Shown here in pieces: positions 51,773-61,133 of a stretch of DNA of 64,000 bases. The position numbers and the translations under genes were made by a program. The notes beneath the pieces were generated by a model. The model searched no databases. It saw only the letters and a program-made list of their open reading frames with translations, and was not told the DNA's origin. Origin of the DNA: Kitasatospora sp. NBC_00240 (lineage in GTDB: Bacteria; Actinomycetota; Actinomycetes; Streptomycetales; Streptomycetaceae). The DNA lies in the NCBI RefSeq assembly GCF_026342405.1, contig NZ_JAPEMU010000003.1:1-64000 (forward strand). Direction: 5' to 3'. The first letter of the stretch is position 1. The number at the start of each line of letters is the position of its first letter.

Positions 51773-54700
51773 ATGTCCCGCCGAACCGCCTCCCGTCTCA
51801 CGGCCGCAGCCCGCGGGCTGGCCGCGCTCGTCGTCCTCCTCGCCCTGCTCGCCGGCGTCCCCCTGCTGCTGTGGCGCACCGGCGTCCTGCCCGCGCACGT
51901 ACCCACGATGGATGAGGTCACCGGCGCGCTGACCAGCACCGACAACGGGACACTGTTCCTCGGCGCGTTGACTCTCCTGGGCTGGGGAGCCTGGCTCTCG
52001 TTCGTCTTCTCCACCGTCGTCGAGGCGACCGCGCTGCTGCGCCACCGTCAGGCGCCGCGCGTCCGTGTCCTCGGAGCGACGCAGCGCCTGGCCGCGAGCC
52101 TGGTTGCGGGCGTCGTCCTGCTGCTGCCCACCAGCGCGGCGTTCGCCGCGGCCCCGTCGGCTGGCGCGACCACGGTCACGGCACCCGTGTCCGTCCAGTC
52201 CGTCGGCAGCACCCAGACCGCAGCTCACAGCGAAGCCCCGAGCTCCTGGACAGGGCCCGTCCACCACGTCGTCCACGGCGACACCCTGTGGGACCTCGCA
52301 GCGCACTACCTCGGCGACGGCACCCGCTGGCGCGAGATCGCGCAGCTCAACGACGGTCTCCGCCAGCCCGACGGTGCCGTGACGACCAGCAACGTCCGTG
52401 AGCTGCACCCGGGATGGACCCTGCGACTGCCGCCCGAGGCCAAGGCGCCCGCCCACGAGAGCGCGGCCCCGGCCGCAGGGGGCGCCCACCACGAGCACGT
52501 CGTCGCCGCCGGCGAGACCCTGACCGGCATCGCCCATGACGAACTCGGCGACGCCGGACGGTTCGAGGAGATCGCCAGCCTGAACAAGGGTCACGTCCAG
52601 GCCGACGGCCAGGCCCTCCAGGACCCCGATCAGATCAACGCCGGCTGGACCCTGGAGCTGCCCGCCGCCGCAACCGCGGCGCCCGAGCCCGCACCTGCGG
52701 CGCCCACCAGCCCGACGACGCCTGCCGATCAGGCGCCGGCCGCCCCATCCCAGTCCGCAGCCCCTTCGGCTGCGGCCACCCCCGCGCCGGCGACCACGCC
52801 AACGCAGCAGGCGGCCCCGACCACCGCGCCGACGTCCGAAGCCACCACACCCTCCGCGCCCACCGCGCCCGGCGAAGCGGACACCCCGGCCGCCGTCTCG
52901 ACCACCGACGACGCGGAAGACACCGACATGCTCAAGATGGTCGTCGGCGGGACCAGCCTGCTCGCCGCCAGCGTCCTCGCCACGGTCGGCGGCCGCCGCG
53001 CCATCCAGCGCCGCCGCCGGCGGTTCAAGCGCCGGATCCCCATGCCCGTACCGGAGAGCGCCTCCGCCGACCTGGAGAGGCAGCTGCGGATCACCGCCGA
53101 CGTGAGCAGCCTCTCCCTCATCGACCACGCCCTACGGACCCTCGCCGCCAACTGCGCCAGCACCGGGCAGGCGCTGCCGGAGATCGAGGCCGCGCGGATC
53201 CTGCCCCGCGGCGTGGAGCTGCACCTGGCCCAACCGACCCCGCCGATCGAGCCGTTCACCGAGATGGAGGAGCACCCCGACCGCTGGTGGTGCCCGGCCC
53301 GCGGCGCTGCGCTCCTCGACGAGGACGAAGCACGCGACACCACCTCCCCCTACCCGGCGCTCGTGAGCCTGGGTGAGACCGAGGACGGCGAGGCAGTCAT
53401 GGTGAACCTCGAGGCCGTCGGCCTGCTGCGCCTGTACGGCACCCCGGCCGACGTGCGGGCCGTGATGCTCGGCATGGCGGTCGAACTCGGCTCCTCCCAG
53501 CTCGCGGACGACACCACCGTCCTCCTGAACGGTCTCGGTGAAGAGCTCGAGGATGCCTTCCCGGCGCGGATCGACCACAAGCCCGCGCTGGCCGAGGCGA
53601 TCCCCGACCTCATCGCTCACGACGCGATGCAGCGCGGCGTCCTCGGTGAGGACAGCAGCCTGTTCGAGGCTCGCCTGACCGGAGACGGCGGTGACACCTG
53701 GACACCCAAGATCCTCCTCTCGCCGACGGCACCCGACGCGCACGAGGCCGAGTCCCTGATCGACCTGCTCTCCTCACGTCCGCGCACCGCGGTGGCCGTC
53801 GTCACGACCGCCGACGACGCCCTCGACCTGCCCGGCGCCTGGACGCTGTCGGCCACGCCCGGAGGCACGGTCGCGCTTCCGGGCCTCGACCTGTCCATCA
53901 CCCTGCAGCGCCTGGAGGACGAGACGTACGGGCCGCTGCTCGAGCTCCTCGGAACGGCCAGCCGCACCGACGACGTCGCGGCGCCGGCCTGGACGCATCC
54001 GCCGCACGGCGCTCCCGTGCCCAACGGACCCTCCCGGATCCCGGTCAGCGCCGGCCTGGCGCCGGACACGACCCCCCAACCGGCCGACGAGCACGACGGC
54101 GAGCCGGCCGAGGAGCACAGTGCCCGGCCGATCGCCGTGTCCTTCAGCAAGGCACCCGTCGGCCTTGCCACCTCCCTTCCCGGATTCAGTGCGCTGGCCC
54201 CGTCGGTCACCGGCGCGTCGGCGCCCGCACACGCTCCGGCGGTGGACCAGCCCCTGGACGACGACATGCCCCCCGAGCCGGAGGACGACTTCGGCGACGA
54301 ACCTGAAGCCGACCCGTTCGAGGAAGCCCTCAGCGAGGTCCTCCAGGAGCAGGCCCGGCCCGCGGTCCACCTGGACGACGCTGAGCTCCATGAGGAGGAC
54401 GAGCCCGCCGGCGACGCGGAGAACGACGCTTCCGCGCTGTCGCAGGAGGCCGTCGGCGCTCACGCCCCCGTGCCCGCACCGGCCGCTGCCCCCCGGGTCA
54501 CCGCCGTGACGTCCAGCGTGCTCGCCGCCCTCAACACGCCCCCGGACCCGCCCGCCGCACCGCAGATCCGGGTGCTCGGCTCCGTCGACGTGATCGGAAC
54601 CCTCGGCAAGGTCGAGTCGAACCGGCGCAACGGCCTCACCGAGATCGCCGCCTGGCTGGTCCTCCACCCGGGAAGCAACCGCCACGAGCTCGGCGAGGCA

Positions 54701-55318
54701 ATCTGGCCGGGCCAGCGCGTGCGCGCCGACACCCGCAACACCAGCATCAGCAAGCTGCGGACCTGGGTGGGACGCGACCCGCTCCTTGCGCCCGACGACC
54801 CGCAGGGCGCCTACCTGCCGCCGATCAGCGACGGGGTCTACGGCTTCAACGACCAGGTCACCAGCGACTGGACGCAGTTCCAGGAGCTCTACCAGCTCGG
54901 GATGCACCACCACGGGACCGACGCCGACATCGCCCTGGCCCACGCCCTCGCCCTGGTCCGCGGCCGGCCCTTCTCCGACATCGACCAGTCCAAGTACAGC
55001 TGGGCGGAGTACCCGATCCAGGAGATGCTCTCCGCGATCGTCGACGTCGCCCACGAGTTGGCGACCCGTCGCCTCGCCGTCCGCGACTACCGGGCCGCCG
55101 GCACGGCCGCGAGCAAGGGCCTGCTGTGCGACCCGCAGTCCGAGCTGCTGTTCCGCGACCTCATCGCCCTCTACAGCGAGACCGGCGACCGGGCCGGCCT
55201 CGAGCGCACCGCTCAGCAGCTGGCACGCATCGCCGTCGACTCCGGCTGCGATTCCTCACCCGAGACTGTCTCGCTGATCAACGCGCTGATGGACGCGGAC
55301 CGCATCGCCTCCGCGTAG
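51773..55318 (+). CDS. LysM-transmembrane-BTAD regulator
   Basis: 1181 aa. Three N-terminal membrane segments (about 14-34, 62-85, 107-127), then two LysM domains at about 163-220 ('VVHGDTLWDLAAHYLG') and 239-300 ('VAAGETLTGIAHDELG') outside the membrane. A Pro/Ala/Thr linker follows, a fourth membrane segment at about 386-405, a long cytoplasmic part, and a C-terminal winged-helix plus BTAD domain at about 929-1181 ('IAAWLVLHPGSNRHELGEAIWPG ... NTSISKLRTWVG ... SDWTQFQELYQLG'). It may couple peptidoglycan sensing to transcription. ATG behind GGGAGG. Confidence 0.85.
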   Translation: MSRRTASRLTAAARGLAALVVLLALLAGVPLLLWRTGVLPAHVPTMDEVTGALTSTDNGTLFLGALTLLGWGAWLSFVFSTVVEATALLRHRQAPRVRVLGATQRLAASLVAGVVLLLPTSAAFAAAPSAGATTVTAPVSVQSVGSTQTAAHSEAPSSWTGPVHHVVHGDTLWDLAAHYLGDGTRWREIAQLNDGLRQPDGAVTTSNVRELHPGWTLRLPPEAKAPAHESAAPAAGGAHHEHVVAAGETLTGIAHDELGDAGRFEEIASLNKGHVQADGQALQDPDQINAGWTLELPAAATAAPEPAPAAPTSPTTPADQAPAAPSQSAAPSAAATPAPATTPTQQAAPTTAPTSEATTPSAPTAPGEADTPAAVSTTDDAEDTDMLKMVVGGTSLLAASVLATVGGRRAIQRRRRRFKRRIPMPVPESASADLERQLRITADVSSLSLIDHALRTLAANCASTGQALPEIEAARILPRGVELHLAQPTPPIEPFTEMEEHPDRWWCPARGAALLDEDEARDTTSPYPALVSLGETEDGEAVMVNLEAVGLLRLYGTPADVRAVMLGMAVELGSSQLADDTTVLLNGLGEELEDAFPARIDHKPALAEAIPDLIAHDAMQRGVLGEDSSLFEARLTGDGGDTWTPKILLSPTAPDAHEAESLIDLLSSRPRTAVAVVTTADDALDLPGAWTLSATPGGTVALPGLDLSITLQRLEDETYGPLLELLGTASRTDDVAAPAWTHPPHGAPVPNGPSRIPVSAGLAPDTTPQPADEHDGEPAEEHSARPIAVSFSKAPVGLATSLPGFSALAPSVTGASAPAHAPAVDQPLDDDMPPEPEDDFGDEPEADPFEEALSEVLQEQARPAVHLDDAELHEEDEPAGDAENDASALSQEAVGAHAPVPAPAAAPRVTAVTSSVLAALNTPPDPPAAPQIRVLGSVDVIGTLGKVESNRRNGLTEIAAWLVLHPGSNRHELGEAIWPGQRVRADTRNTSISKLRTWVGRDPLLAPDDPQGAYLPPISDGVYGFNDQVTSDWTQFQELYQLGMHHHGTDADIALAHALALVRGRPFSDIDQSKYSWAEYPIQEMLSAIVDVAHELATRRLAVRDYRAAGTAASKGLLCDPQSELLFRDLIALYSETGDRAGLERTAQQLARIAVDSGCDSSPETVSLINALMDADRIASA

Positions 55319-55325
55319 AACCCGC

Positions 55326-55361
55326 GGGCCGTCTCGGCAGCGACGACTCCCGAGACGGCCC
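55326..55361 (+). terminator. Hairpin after the BTAD gene
   Basis: Perfect 12-bp stem GGGCCGTCTCGG / CCGAGACGGCCC with a 12-base loop, 7 bases after the stop. Confidence 0.65.
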
Positions 55362-55415
55362 ACCACCGTCCACCCGGCCCTGACCGCCATCCGACCCCGT
55401 AGGGAGAGCAGACCG

Positions 55416-56129
55416 ATGTACGCCCTGACCATCGCCATCGCGTCCCTGGCCGGACTGGCTGTCGGCATGCTTGCCCGGCCCCTGGTGTTCGCCTGCTCCG
55501 TGCCCGAGGACGAGCCGCCGCGCTCGCACTGCCCGGGCTGCGGGGAGTCACTCCCCCGCCGCAGCTCTGCGGCGGCGCTCCTGGGCCGGTGCGGCACGTG
55601 CGGTCAGCGGATCCCCCCGGCCGCCCTCCTCCCGGAGGTAGCCGGGGCCGCAGCGTTCGCCGGCATCGCGGCCAGCGGATCGACCGGCTGGCTGGCCGCC
55701 GCGCAGTACTGGTTCGCCGCGTGCGGGCTGGCCCTGGTGCTCGTGGACGTCGCGGTCCATCGGCTGCCCGACGTCCTCACCCGGCCGGCTGTCCTCGGGA
55801 CGCTCGCCCTGCTCGCAGGCGGGGCGCTCGGCAGAGACTGGAGCAGCTTCGTCCGCGCCGTCCTGGCCGCAGCCGCGGTCACCGCCGTCTACCTGGTCCT
55901 GACGTTCGCCGGCCTCGGCGGTGGGGACCTGAAGCTGGCGCCGGCCATCGGCGCTCTCCTCGGCTGGTCCAGCTGGTCCGCCGTCCTCCAGGGCGCGGCC
56001 GCCGGGTTCGTGCTCATCGCCCTCTTCGGCCTCGCCCAATGGCTCCTGCGCAGGGCCAAGCGCGGAGACGAACTCGCCTTCGGACCTTTCATGGTCTGCG
56101 GGGCCCTGGCCGTCTCGGTACTCACATGA
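55416..56129 (+). CDS. A24-type prepilin peptidase
   Basis: 237 aa polytopic membrane protein, ATG behind AGGGAGAG. Catalytic Asp residues in 'LVLVDVAVHRLPDVLT' and 'FAGLGGGDLKLAPAIGALLGW' (GGGD motif). An N-terminal Cys pair region ('CPGCGES ... CGTCGQ') is like larger PilD-type enzymes but without the methylase half. It cleaves the leaders of the pilin and the TadE-like proteins. Confidence 0.92.
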   Translation: MYALTIAIASLAGLAVGMLARPLVFACSVPEDEPPRSHCPGCGESLPRRSSAAALLGRCGTCGQRIPPAALLPEVAGAAAFAGIAASGSTGWLAAAQYWFAACGLALVLVDVAVHRLPDVLTRPAVLGTLALLAGGALGRDWSSFVRAVLAAAAVTAVYLVLTFAGLGGGDLKLAPAIGALLGWSSWSAVLQGAAAGFVLIALFGLAQWLLRRAKRGDELAFGPFMVCGALAVSVLT

Positions 56130-56209
56130 GCCCGCCGAGCCGGACACCAGGGAGCACACCGGCGCAGGCAGCACTGCCCAGCCGGAAAGAAACTGCACAA
56201 CCGATTCGT

Positions 56210-56240
56210 GTCACACGGACACCTCAGATCACACCTCTAT
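56210..56240 (+). promoter_or_regulatory. Three-copy regulatory element, copy 2
   Basis: GTCACAC, 13 bp, CACACCTCTAT. It ends 46 bases before the DUF2637 gene start. Confidence 0.6.
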
Positions 56241-56286
56241 GGGAGATCAGCGAGCGTGCGCGCGAACTCGACGTAAGGGGACCCTC

Positions 56287-58164
56287 ATGACAGCCGGGCA
56301 GAGCATCGCCCCGGAGCAGGCACTCGCCACCCACGGCCCGGCTATGCGCAAGCGGCAGTGGACCCGCGGGCGCAAGGTCATGTTCGGCACCATCGGCTTC
56401 GGGTCGATCGTCATCGCCGGCGTCGGGTTCACCGGCTCCTACACCGCTGTGCGTCTCCTCGCCGTGGAGAAGGGCTTCGGCTGGTTCGCCGATGTCTACC
56501 CCCTCGGCATCGACGTCGGCATCGCGGTCCTCCTCGCCCTGGACCTCGCACTCACCTGGATCGACCTCCGCTACCCGCTCCTGCGGTACATCGCCTGGCT
56601 GCTCACCGGCGCCACCGTGGCATTCAACGCTGCAGCCTCATGGCCGGACGTCCTCGCGTCCGCGATGCACGCCGTCATCCCCCTGCTGTTCATCTCGGTG
56701 ACCGAGGCGGTGCGCCACGCCATCGAGAAGGCCACCTCCGCCGCCACCAACCAGCGCATGGACTCCATCAGGCTCGCGCGCTGGCTGCTGTCCCCCGTGT
56801 CCACCTGGAACATCTGGCGAGACATGAAGCTCTGGGAGATCCGCTCGTATTCGGCGGCACTCGAGCGCTACCAGCAGAAAATGCTCTACCGGCAGGACCT
56901 GAAGTCGCTTCACGGCCGGGGCTGGCGTCGGAAGGCCACCGGCGCCCAGCTGCGCCCGCTGCGTCAGGCCCGCCTCGGGCTCAGCGTCACGGACCAGCCG
57001 GCCCCGACCTTGCTCTCGGATCTGGCCGACGTCCTCAAGACCCTGACACAGGCCGAACTCCAGGTCCCGGAAGCGTCGAATTCCGTCCAGCCTGCTGAGC
57101 TCGCAGCCACCGAATCCGCCGTTCCTCTGCCGCTGCCCGCCCAGCGTGGCGTTGCCCCACTGGCATCCGCTACGCAGCCACCCGCCCCGACAACCGCCGC
57201 TCAGCCGGGGACCGTTGTGCCTGTCGCTGCCCAGCCAGCGCCCGAAGCGCCGGCACCCGCCGGGGTGACGCCGGCGCCTGCCCAGCCGGCCGTTCCCCAG
57301 CCCGCGCCCGGTTCACTGGCCGCCTCTCAGCCGGTGCCCGCCGTGCCCGCCGTGCCCGCCCCAATGATCACCACCCAGCCTGTCGCTGCCCAGCCGGCAC
57401 CCGTACTGCTCACGCCCGTACTGCCGGCACCTGCCGAGGTGACGCCGACGCCCGCCCAGCCGGCCGTTCCCCAGCCCGTGCCCGCTCCAGCAGCCAACAC
57501 TCAGCCGGTGCCCGCCGTGCCCGCCCCGACAATCGCCGCTCAGCCGCAGACCGTTGTGCCTGTCGCTGCCCAAACGGCCCCCGTACGGCCGGCGCCCGCC
57601 CAGCCCGCTGCTCCCCAGCCCACGGCGGCCACAGGAGTGCTGCCTGCCCAAGTCGCGCCGGCTCACGGGGGACCACTGCCCTCGACCACCTCCGCTGGAC
57701 AAGACCCGCAGGACCTGACGAGCGAGGCCAACCCAGCCTCCGGTACGGCTCCCGCGCCGGGAGCGGTTGAGGAACTGCAGGCGCGGGAGAAGCACGAGGC
57801 GGAAGCCGAAGAGACGGCTGCGGAATCCGGCATCGATCATGAGGATCTTGAGGACGAGGAGGATGGAGCGGCCACCGGCGAGGAGATGCCGCGACTCGAC
57901 CTGGGCGTGGCGCCGCCGAACGAGACCAAGAGCCAGAAGGCAGCACGCATCTACCTCGCGCATCAGCGTGCCGGCGTGGAGCTGACGAAGCCGAACCTGG
58001 CCAAGTGGGCCGGATACCAGAACGACGGCTCCGGCCGTACCCAGTACAACCGCCTTGAGCAGCAGTACGGGCCGATCCTCGTCAACGAAGGTGCGGACCA
58101 GCTCGACCTCGATTGGCAGCAGAACCCGGGCGGCCGCGAGGCCCAACCGGCGGCCGCGGCTTAA
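56287..58164 (+). CDS. DUF2637/Spd-like membrane protein with Pro-rich linker
   Basis: 625 aa from the ATG behind AAGGGG. Four membrane helices in the first 150 residues ('IGFGSIVIAGVGFTGSYTAV', 'GIDVGIAVLLALDLALTWI', 'YIAWLLTGATVAFNAAASW', 'AMHAVIPLLFISVTEAV') are the DUF2637 pattern found in Spd-type plasmid spread proteins. Then about 220 residues of Ala/Pro/Val repeats (AQPAVPQP-type units), an acidic stretch, and a winged-helix-like end ('SQKAARIYLAHQRAGVELTKPNLAKWAGYQ'). Probably a membrane protein for intramycelial plasmid spread. Confidence 0.8.
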   Translation: MTAGQSIAPEQALATHGPAMRKRQWTRGRKVMFGTIGFGSIVIAGVGFTGSYTAVRLLAVEKGFGWFADVYPLGIDVGIAVLLALDLALTWIDLRYPLLRYIAWLLTGATVAFNAAASWPDVLASAMHAVIPLLFISVTEAVRHAIEKATSAATNQRMDSIRLARWLLSPVSTWNIWRDMKLWEIRSYSAALERYQQKMLYRQDLKSLHGRGWRRKATGAQLRPLRQARLGLSVTDQPAPTLLSDLADVLKTLTQAELQVPEASNSVQPAELAATESAVPLPLPAQRGVAPLASATQPPAPTTAAQPGTVVPVAAQPAPEAPAPAGVTPAPAQPAVPQPAPGSLAASQPVPAVPAVPAPMITTQPVAAQPAPVLLTPVLPAPAEVTPTPAQPAVPQPVPAPAANTQPVPAVPAPTIAAQPQTVVPVAAQTAPVRPAPAQPAAPQPTAATGVLPAQVAPAHGGPLPSTTSAGQDPQDLTSEANPASGTAPAPGAVEELQAREKHEAEAEETAAESGIDHEDLEDEEDGAATGEEMPRLDLGVAPPNETKSQKAARIYLAHQRAGVELTKPNLAKWAGYQNDGSGRTQYNRLEQQYGPILVNEGADQLDLDWQQNPGGREAQPAAAA

Positions 58165-58380
58165 GGACTCGGTCGACCGCGAGGACTCCTACCACTGACG
58201 GGGTCGCCTGGAGCCGCCAGGCGACCCATCTGCTCGGATCGCGCCGGCACCCCGCCTGCCGAGAACTGCGCGGAGACTCGGGCGGACTGCCTGGTCAGTG
58301 CTGCTCTCGAATACGGCGGCGGTGTGTCATACGCGGACGTTAAGCTCCTCCCCACCGAACAGAGACCGGGAGACTTGCGA

Positions 58381-58959
58381 ATGGCCAGCTCGCGAACACA
58401 GCTCAGAGGCGCTGCAGCGTCTGAGCAGAACGTAGCGGCAGGCCTCGGATTCGGGTGTGGCATGGCCGGCATCCTGGCTGTGCCCTCGGTCGCCATCGAC
58501 TCACAGCTTTTCCATGATCACCGGCCCGTTGCCTTCGCGGTGATCTCCGTGTCTGCTCTAGCCATGGCCCTGGCCGGCTATGGCATCTCGCGGCTCGTCT
58601 TCTCGCGCTACGGGGTGAAGTGGTCGTACATCGGGATGGTGACCGCAGTGATCGTCGCTGTGGTGGTGGGGGTGCCGCAGGTGTCCGCGTACGTGTTCCC
58701 CGATCAGATGAGGCGCTACGACCGGGAGCTCGGCGGTGCCGGCCGGTGCCTGGGCGATACTCCGTACGCAAGCCGAGATGCTTTCCCGAGCACCTCCCAG
58801 GTGACCTACGACGACAGCAGGGGTGATCGGATGGTCGTTACCCCACTGGACCCAGCTGTTCCGGCGATCACCCTCAGCCATGCGAAGAGGGGCGGAGTAC
58901 ACCACCTGACCCCCGCTGATGATCAGACCCGGAAGGTTCTAATGTCGCACGGCTGCTGA
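58381..58959 (+). CDS. Unknown membrane protein
   Basis: 192 aa, ATG behind GGGAGAC. Three hydrophobic helices ('GFGCGMAGILAVPSVAI', 'AFAVISVSALAMALAGYGI', 'IGMVTAVIVAVVVGVPQV') followed by an external domain with one disulphide-capable Cys pair ('AGRCLGD ... MSHGC'). No family recognised. Ends at a very strong bidirectional hairpin. Confidence 0.65.
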   Translation: MASSRTQLRGAAASEQNVAAGLGFGCGMAGILAVPSVAIDSQLFHDHRPVAFAVISVSALAMALAGYGISRLVFSRYGVKWSYIGMVTAVIVAVVVGVPQVSAYVFPDQMRRYDRELGGAGRCLGDTPYASRDAFPSTSQVTYDDSRGDRMVVTPLDPAVPAITLSHAKRGGVHHLTPADDQTRKVLMSHGC

Positions 58960-59015
58960 GATCCCCGGCAGCGTGCATGTGAGGTAGTCCGGCTGCGGAC
59001 CGCGGCCACGAAGGT

Positions 59016-59070
59016 TCACAGCACAGGGCCAGCCCCGGGCAAGAAGCCCGGGGCCGGCCCTGTGCTGTGA
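59016..59070. terminator. Very strong bidirectional terminator
   Basis: 25-bp stem with a single mismatch and a 5-base loop (AAGAA), lying exactly between two converging genes; the left arm starts TCACAGCACAGGGCC. Confidence 0.85.
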
Positions 59071-61014
59071 TCAGAATGGTGGTTCGAGGCTCTGTGTCGG
59101 CTTGAACCAGGGACTCCGAGGCCGACGAAGCCCAGTGTGGAGCGTCTCGAGGTCCTCGCCAGCGATCCGCGCAGCCACGGCGGAATCTGCGAACGATGAG
59201 GTGAAGGACCTGAGCCGGGCATGCTCGCTCTCGGGCGCGGCCAGAAGGCCCCGGCCTGCCGCCCACAGCGCACCGGTCGTGTCGCCCGCAGCGAGTCGGG
59301 ACTGAACGAGCAGGCGAGCTGCATCGACGATCGAGGTCGTCATCGCGTCCACGAACCGATCTGCCCACCAGTACAAGTCGGCTTGCTCGCCGAACGGACG
59401 GCCTCGGACGAGCTCGAGAGCCTGCTCCAGGGCCCGCTGTCCCTCGGCTGTGTCGGGCGCCAGCCGGCCGACCTCGTAGTGCTGCTGGAACTTGGCCCAG
59501 TCGCTTGTGACCGTGTCGGCGAAGGCGTAGCCGCGCTCCTTGGTGGCCTCGGGGAAGTGCTGAGCGCCCATCCATGCCCGCAGGCGGCTGGTCATGACGT
59601 TCCGGGTTGTGGCGGTGGTGCTCTGGTGCGGCCACAGCGCCTGGTCGAGCGTCAGGTAGTCGGAGCCAGGGTGGAGATGAAGCCAGCTCGCATACTCAGT
59701 GAGGCGGCGAAGGCGCTTCCGTTCGACCGTGCCGTTCGCTCCAACCACCTCAACAGGCCCCAGCAGGCGGATTTCGGGGCGTGTGACAACGCTCTCCGCA
59801 GCACCGCCTTGGGTTTCGGCGGAGAGGGCCGTCTCGGACGTAGCCGTGCTGGTCGGCTGGACAAGCAGGCAGCAGATGATCTCTGGATAGTCGGTGGTGG
59901 CGGATCCGCGCAGCGCAAGCAGCGTGGAGTGGGCCTCCCGGCCGGCGCCGCGGTCGCCGGCTGCGAGACGCCCCAGAGCCAGGCCGAGTTGGTGGCGTTC
60001 GGGCGCGGGTGCGAAGAGCATGACCCGGCCTGCCGCCCACGCTGCCCCGGCCAGGTCCTCGCGCTCCAGACGGAGGAGGTAGAGGTGGAGGGCGACGTCA
60101 AGGATCTCCTCCGTCATCCGCCGCGCATGCGGTTCCACCCACGGGGCCGATTCGTGGCGACGGTCCCGGAGGGTGCAGGGCGGCCCTTGGACCAGCTCGA
60201 GGGACCGCTGAAGGAGGGCATCGCTGTCCGCACCGGGCTCGAGGGCTGCCTGGTGCAGGGCCTGGAACACTTCCCAGTCGCTCGTGACTGTCGGGGCGAA
60301 GGCATACCCGTTCTCCTTCTCTGCCTCTGGGAAGTTCGCCGCCCCGACCCACTCACGTAGGAGGCCCAACGCCTTGTCACGGGTCCTGTTGTTGATCCTC
60401 GTGTTCGGCTGGAGGGCAAGGTCGAGACTCCGGTAGTCCCCCAGCGGATGGAGGTGTATCCATGCTGCGCCCGCTTCCAGCTGCCGGCGCCGCCAGGCGC
60501 CGTCCGGGCATGCGACGGCTGTTCCAAGCAGGTCGACCTGTCCCAGGAGCCGGATCACGGGCCTGTCCGCCGCGAGGTCCTCCAGGGGGTCCCGGTCCTT
60601 GCGGAACTCTGGTTCGTAGCGGGCGGGTTGGTGCGCTATGCGAACGGCTGCGAGCTTGACGAGCGTGGGCATTGGCATGGCAGGAGGAGCCGGCGCGGCT
60701 GGAGGTGCCGGCAGGCGGCTGTTCAGGCTGTCGAGCACTCCGAGAGTGATCGCCCAGCCCTCGACGAAGGCCCGTTCCGAGGCTTCCGGATCGGGCAGTG
60801 GCGGCCACTGCGCGTCGGGCCGCAGGATCTGCCAGGCGTAGTCGTCCGGTGGGCAGATCGATCGGAGTAGCAGGAAGGCGGCCGCACGCCATCGCGCCAG
60901 GCGGTCGGGTGGGGTGCCGGGGCCGAGTTGCTCGCCGCTGCCGATCAGGTCTCGGATGGCAGTGCGGAGCTCTGGGCTTCTGGGCGGTGTCGTAGTGAGC
61001 GGTGTGGGGTTCAC
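59071..61014 (-). CDS. Tandem-BTAD (SARP-like) regulator
   Basis: 647 aa, GTG behind CGGAGG. It has two complete DNA-binding-plus-BTAD units: about 150-395 ('IRLLGQVDLLG ... LDLALQPNTRINNRTRDKALGLLREWVG ... SDWEVFQALHQAAL') and about 420-630 ('EIRLLGPVEVVGANG ... LTLDQALWPHQSTTATTRNVMTSRLRAWMG ... SDWAKFQQHYEVGRL'). SARPs bind direct repeats, and two units in one chain are unusual. Related to the C-terminal part of the LysM regulator at 51773. Confidence 0.85.
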   Translation of the reverse strand: MNPTPLTTTPPRSPELRTAIRDLIGSGEQLGPGTPPDRLARWRAAAFLLLRSICPPDDYAWQILRPDAQWPPLPDPEASERAFVEGWAITLGVLDSLNSRLPAPPAAPAPPAMPMPTLVKLAAVRIAHQPARYEPEFRKDRDPLEDLAADRPVIRLLGQVDLLGTAVACPDGAWRRRQLEAGAAWIHLHPLGDYRSLDLALQPNTRINNRTRDKALGLLREWVGAANFPEAEKENGYAFAPTVTSDWEVFQALHQAALEPGADSDALLQRSLELVQGPPCTLRDRRHESAPWVEPHARRMTEEILDVALHLYLLRLEREDLAGAAWAAGRVMLFAPAPERHQLGLALGRLAAGDRGAGREAHSTLLALRGSATTDYPEIICCLLVQPTSTATSETALSAETQGGAAESVVTRPEIRLLGPVEVVGANGTVERKRLRRLTEYASWLHLHPGSDYLTLDQALWPHQSTTATTRNVMTSRLRAWMGAQHFPEATKERGYAFADTVTSDWAKFQQHYEVGRLAPDTAEGQRALEQALELVRGRPFGEQADLYWWADRFVDAMTTSIVDAARLLVQSRLAAGDTTGALWAAGRGLLAAPESEHARLRSFTSSFADSAVAARIAGEDLETLHTGLRRPRSPWFKPTQSLEPPF

Positions 61015-61051
61015 GGGTGTGGCCTCCGTTGGGTGGTGAATGTGGACCCCA

Positions 61052-61082
61052 ATAGAGGTGTCGGAACGCGCCTGCGTGTGAC
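61052..61082 (-). promoter_or_regulatory. Three-copy regulatory element, copy 3
   Basis: Reading on the minus strand: GTCACAC, 13 bp, GACACCTCTAT. It ends 37 bases before the tandem-BTAD gene start. Confidence 0.6.
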
Positions 61083-61133
61083 ATGCAGCCGCTACCCAGT
61101 TTTCGGGGTGCCGGGCGCCGGCGCTCCCCGCTA

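Noticed and set aside
57170..57660. Repeat array that might be a minisatellite or CRISPR-like array
   Set aside because: It is an in-frame Ala/Pro/Val-rich protein linker with irregular units and no spacer-repeat structure.
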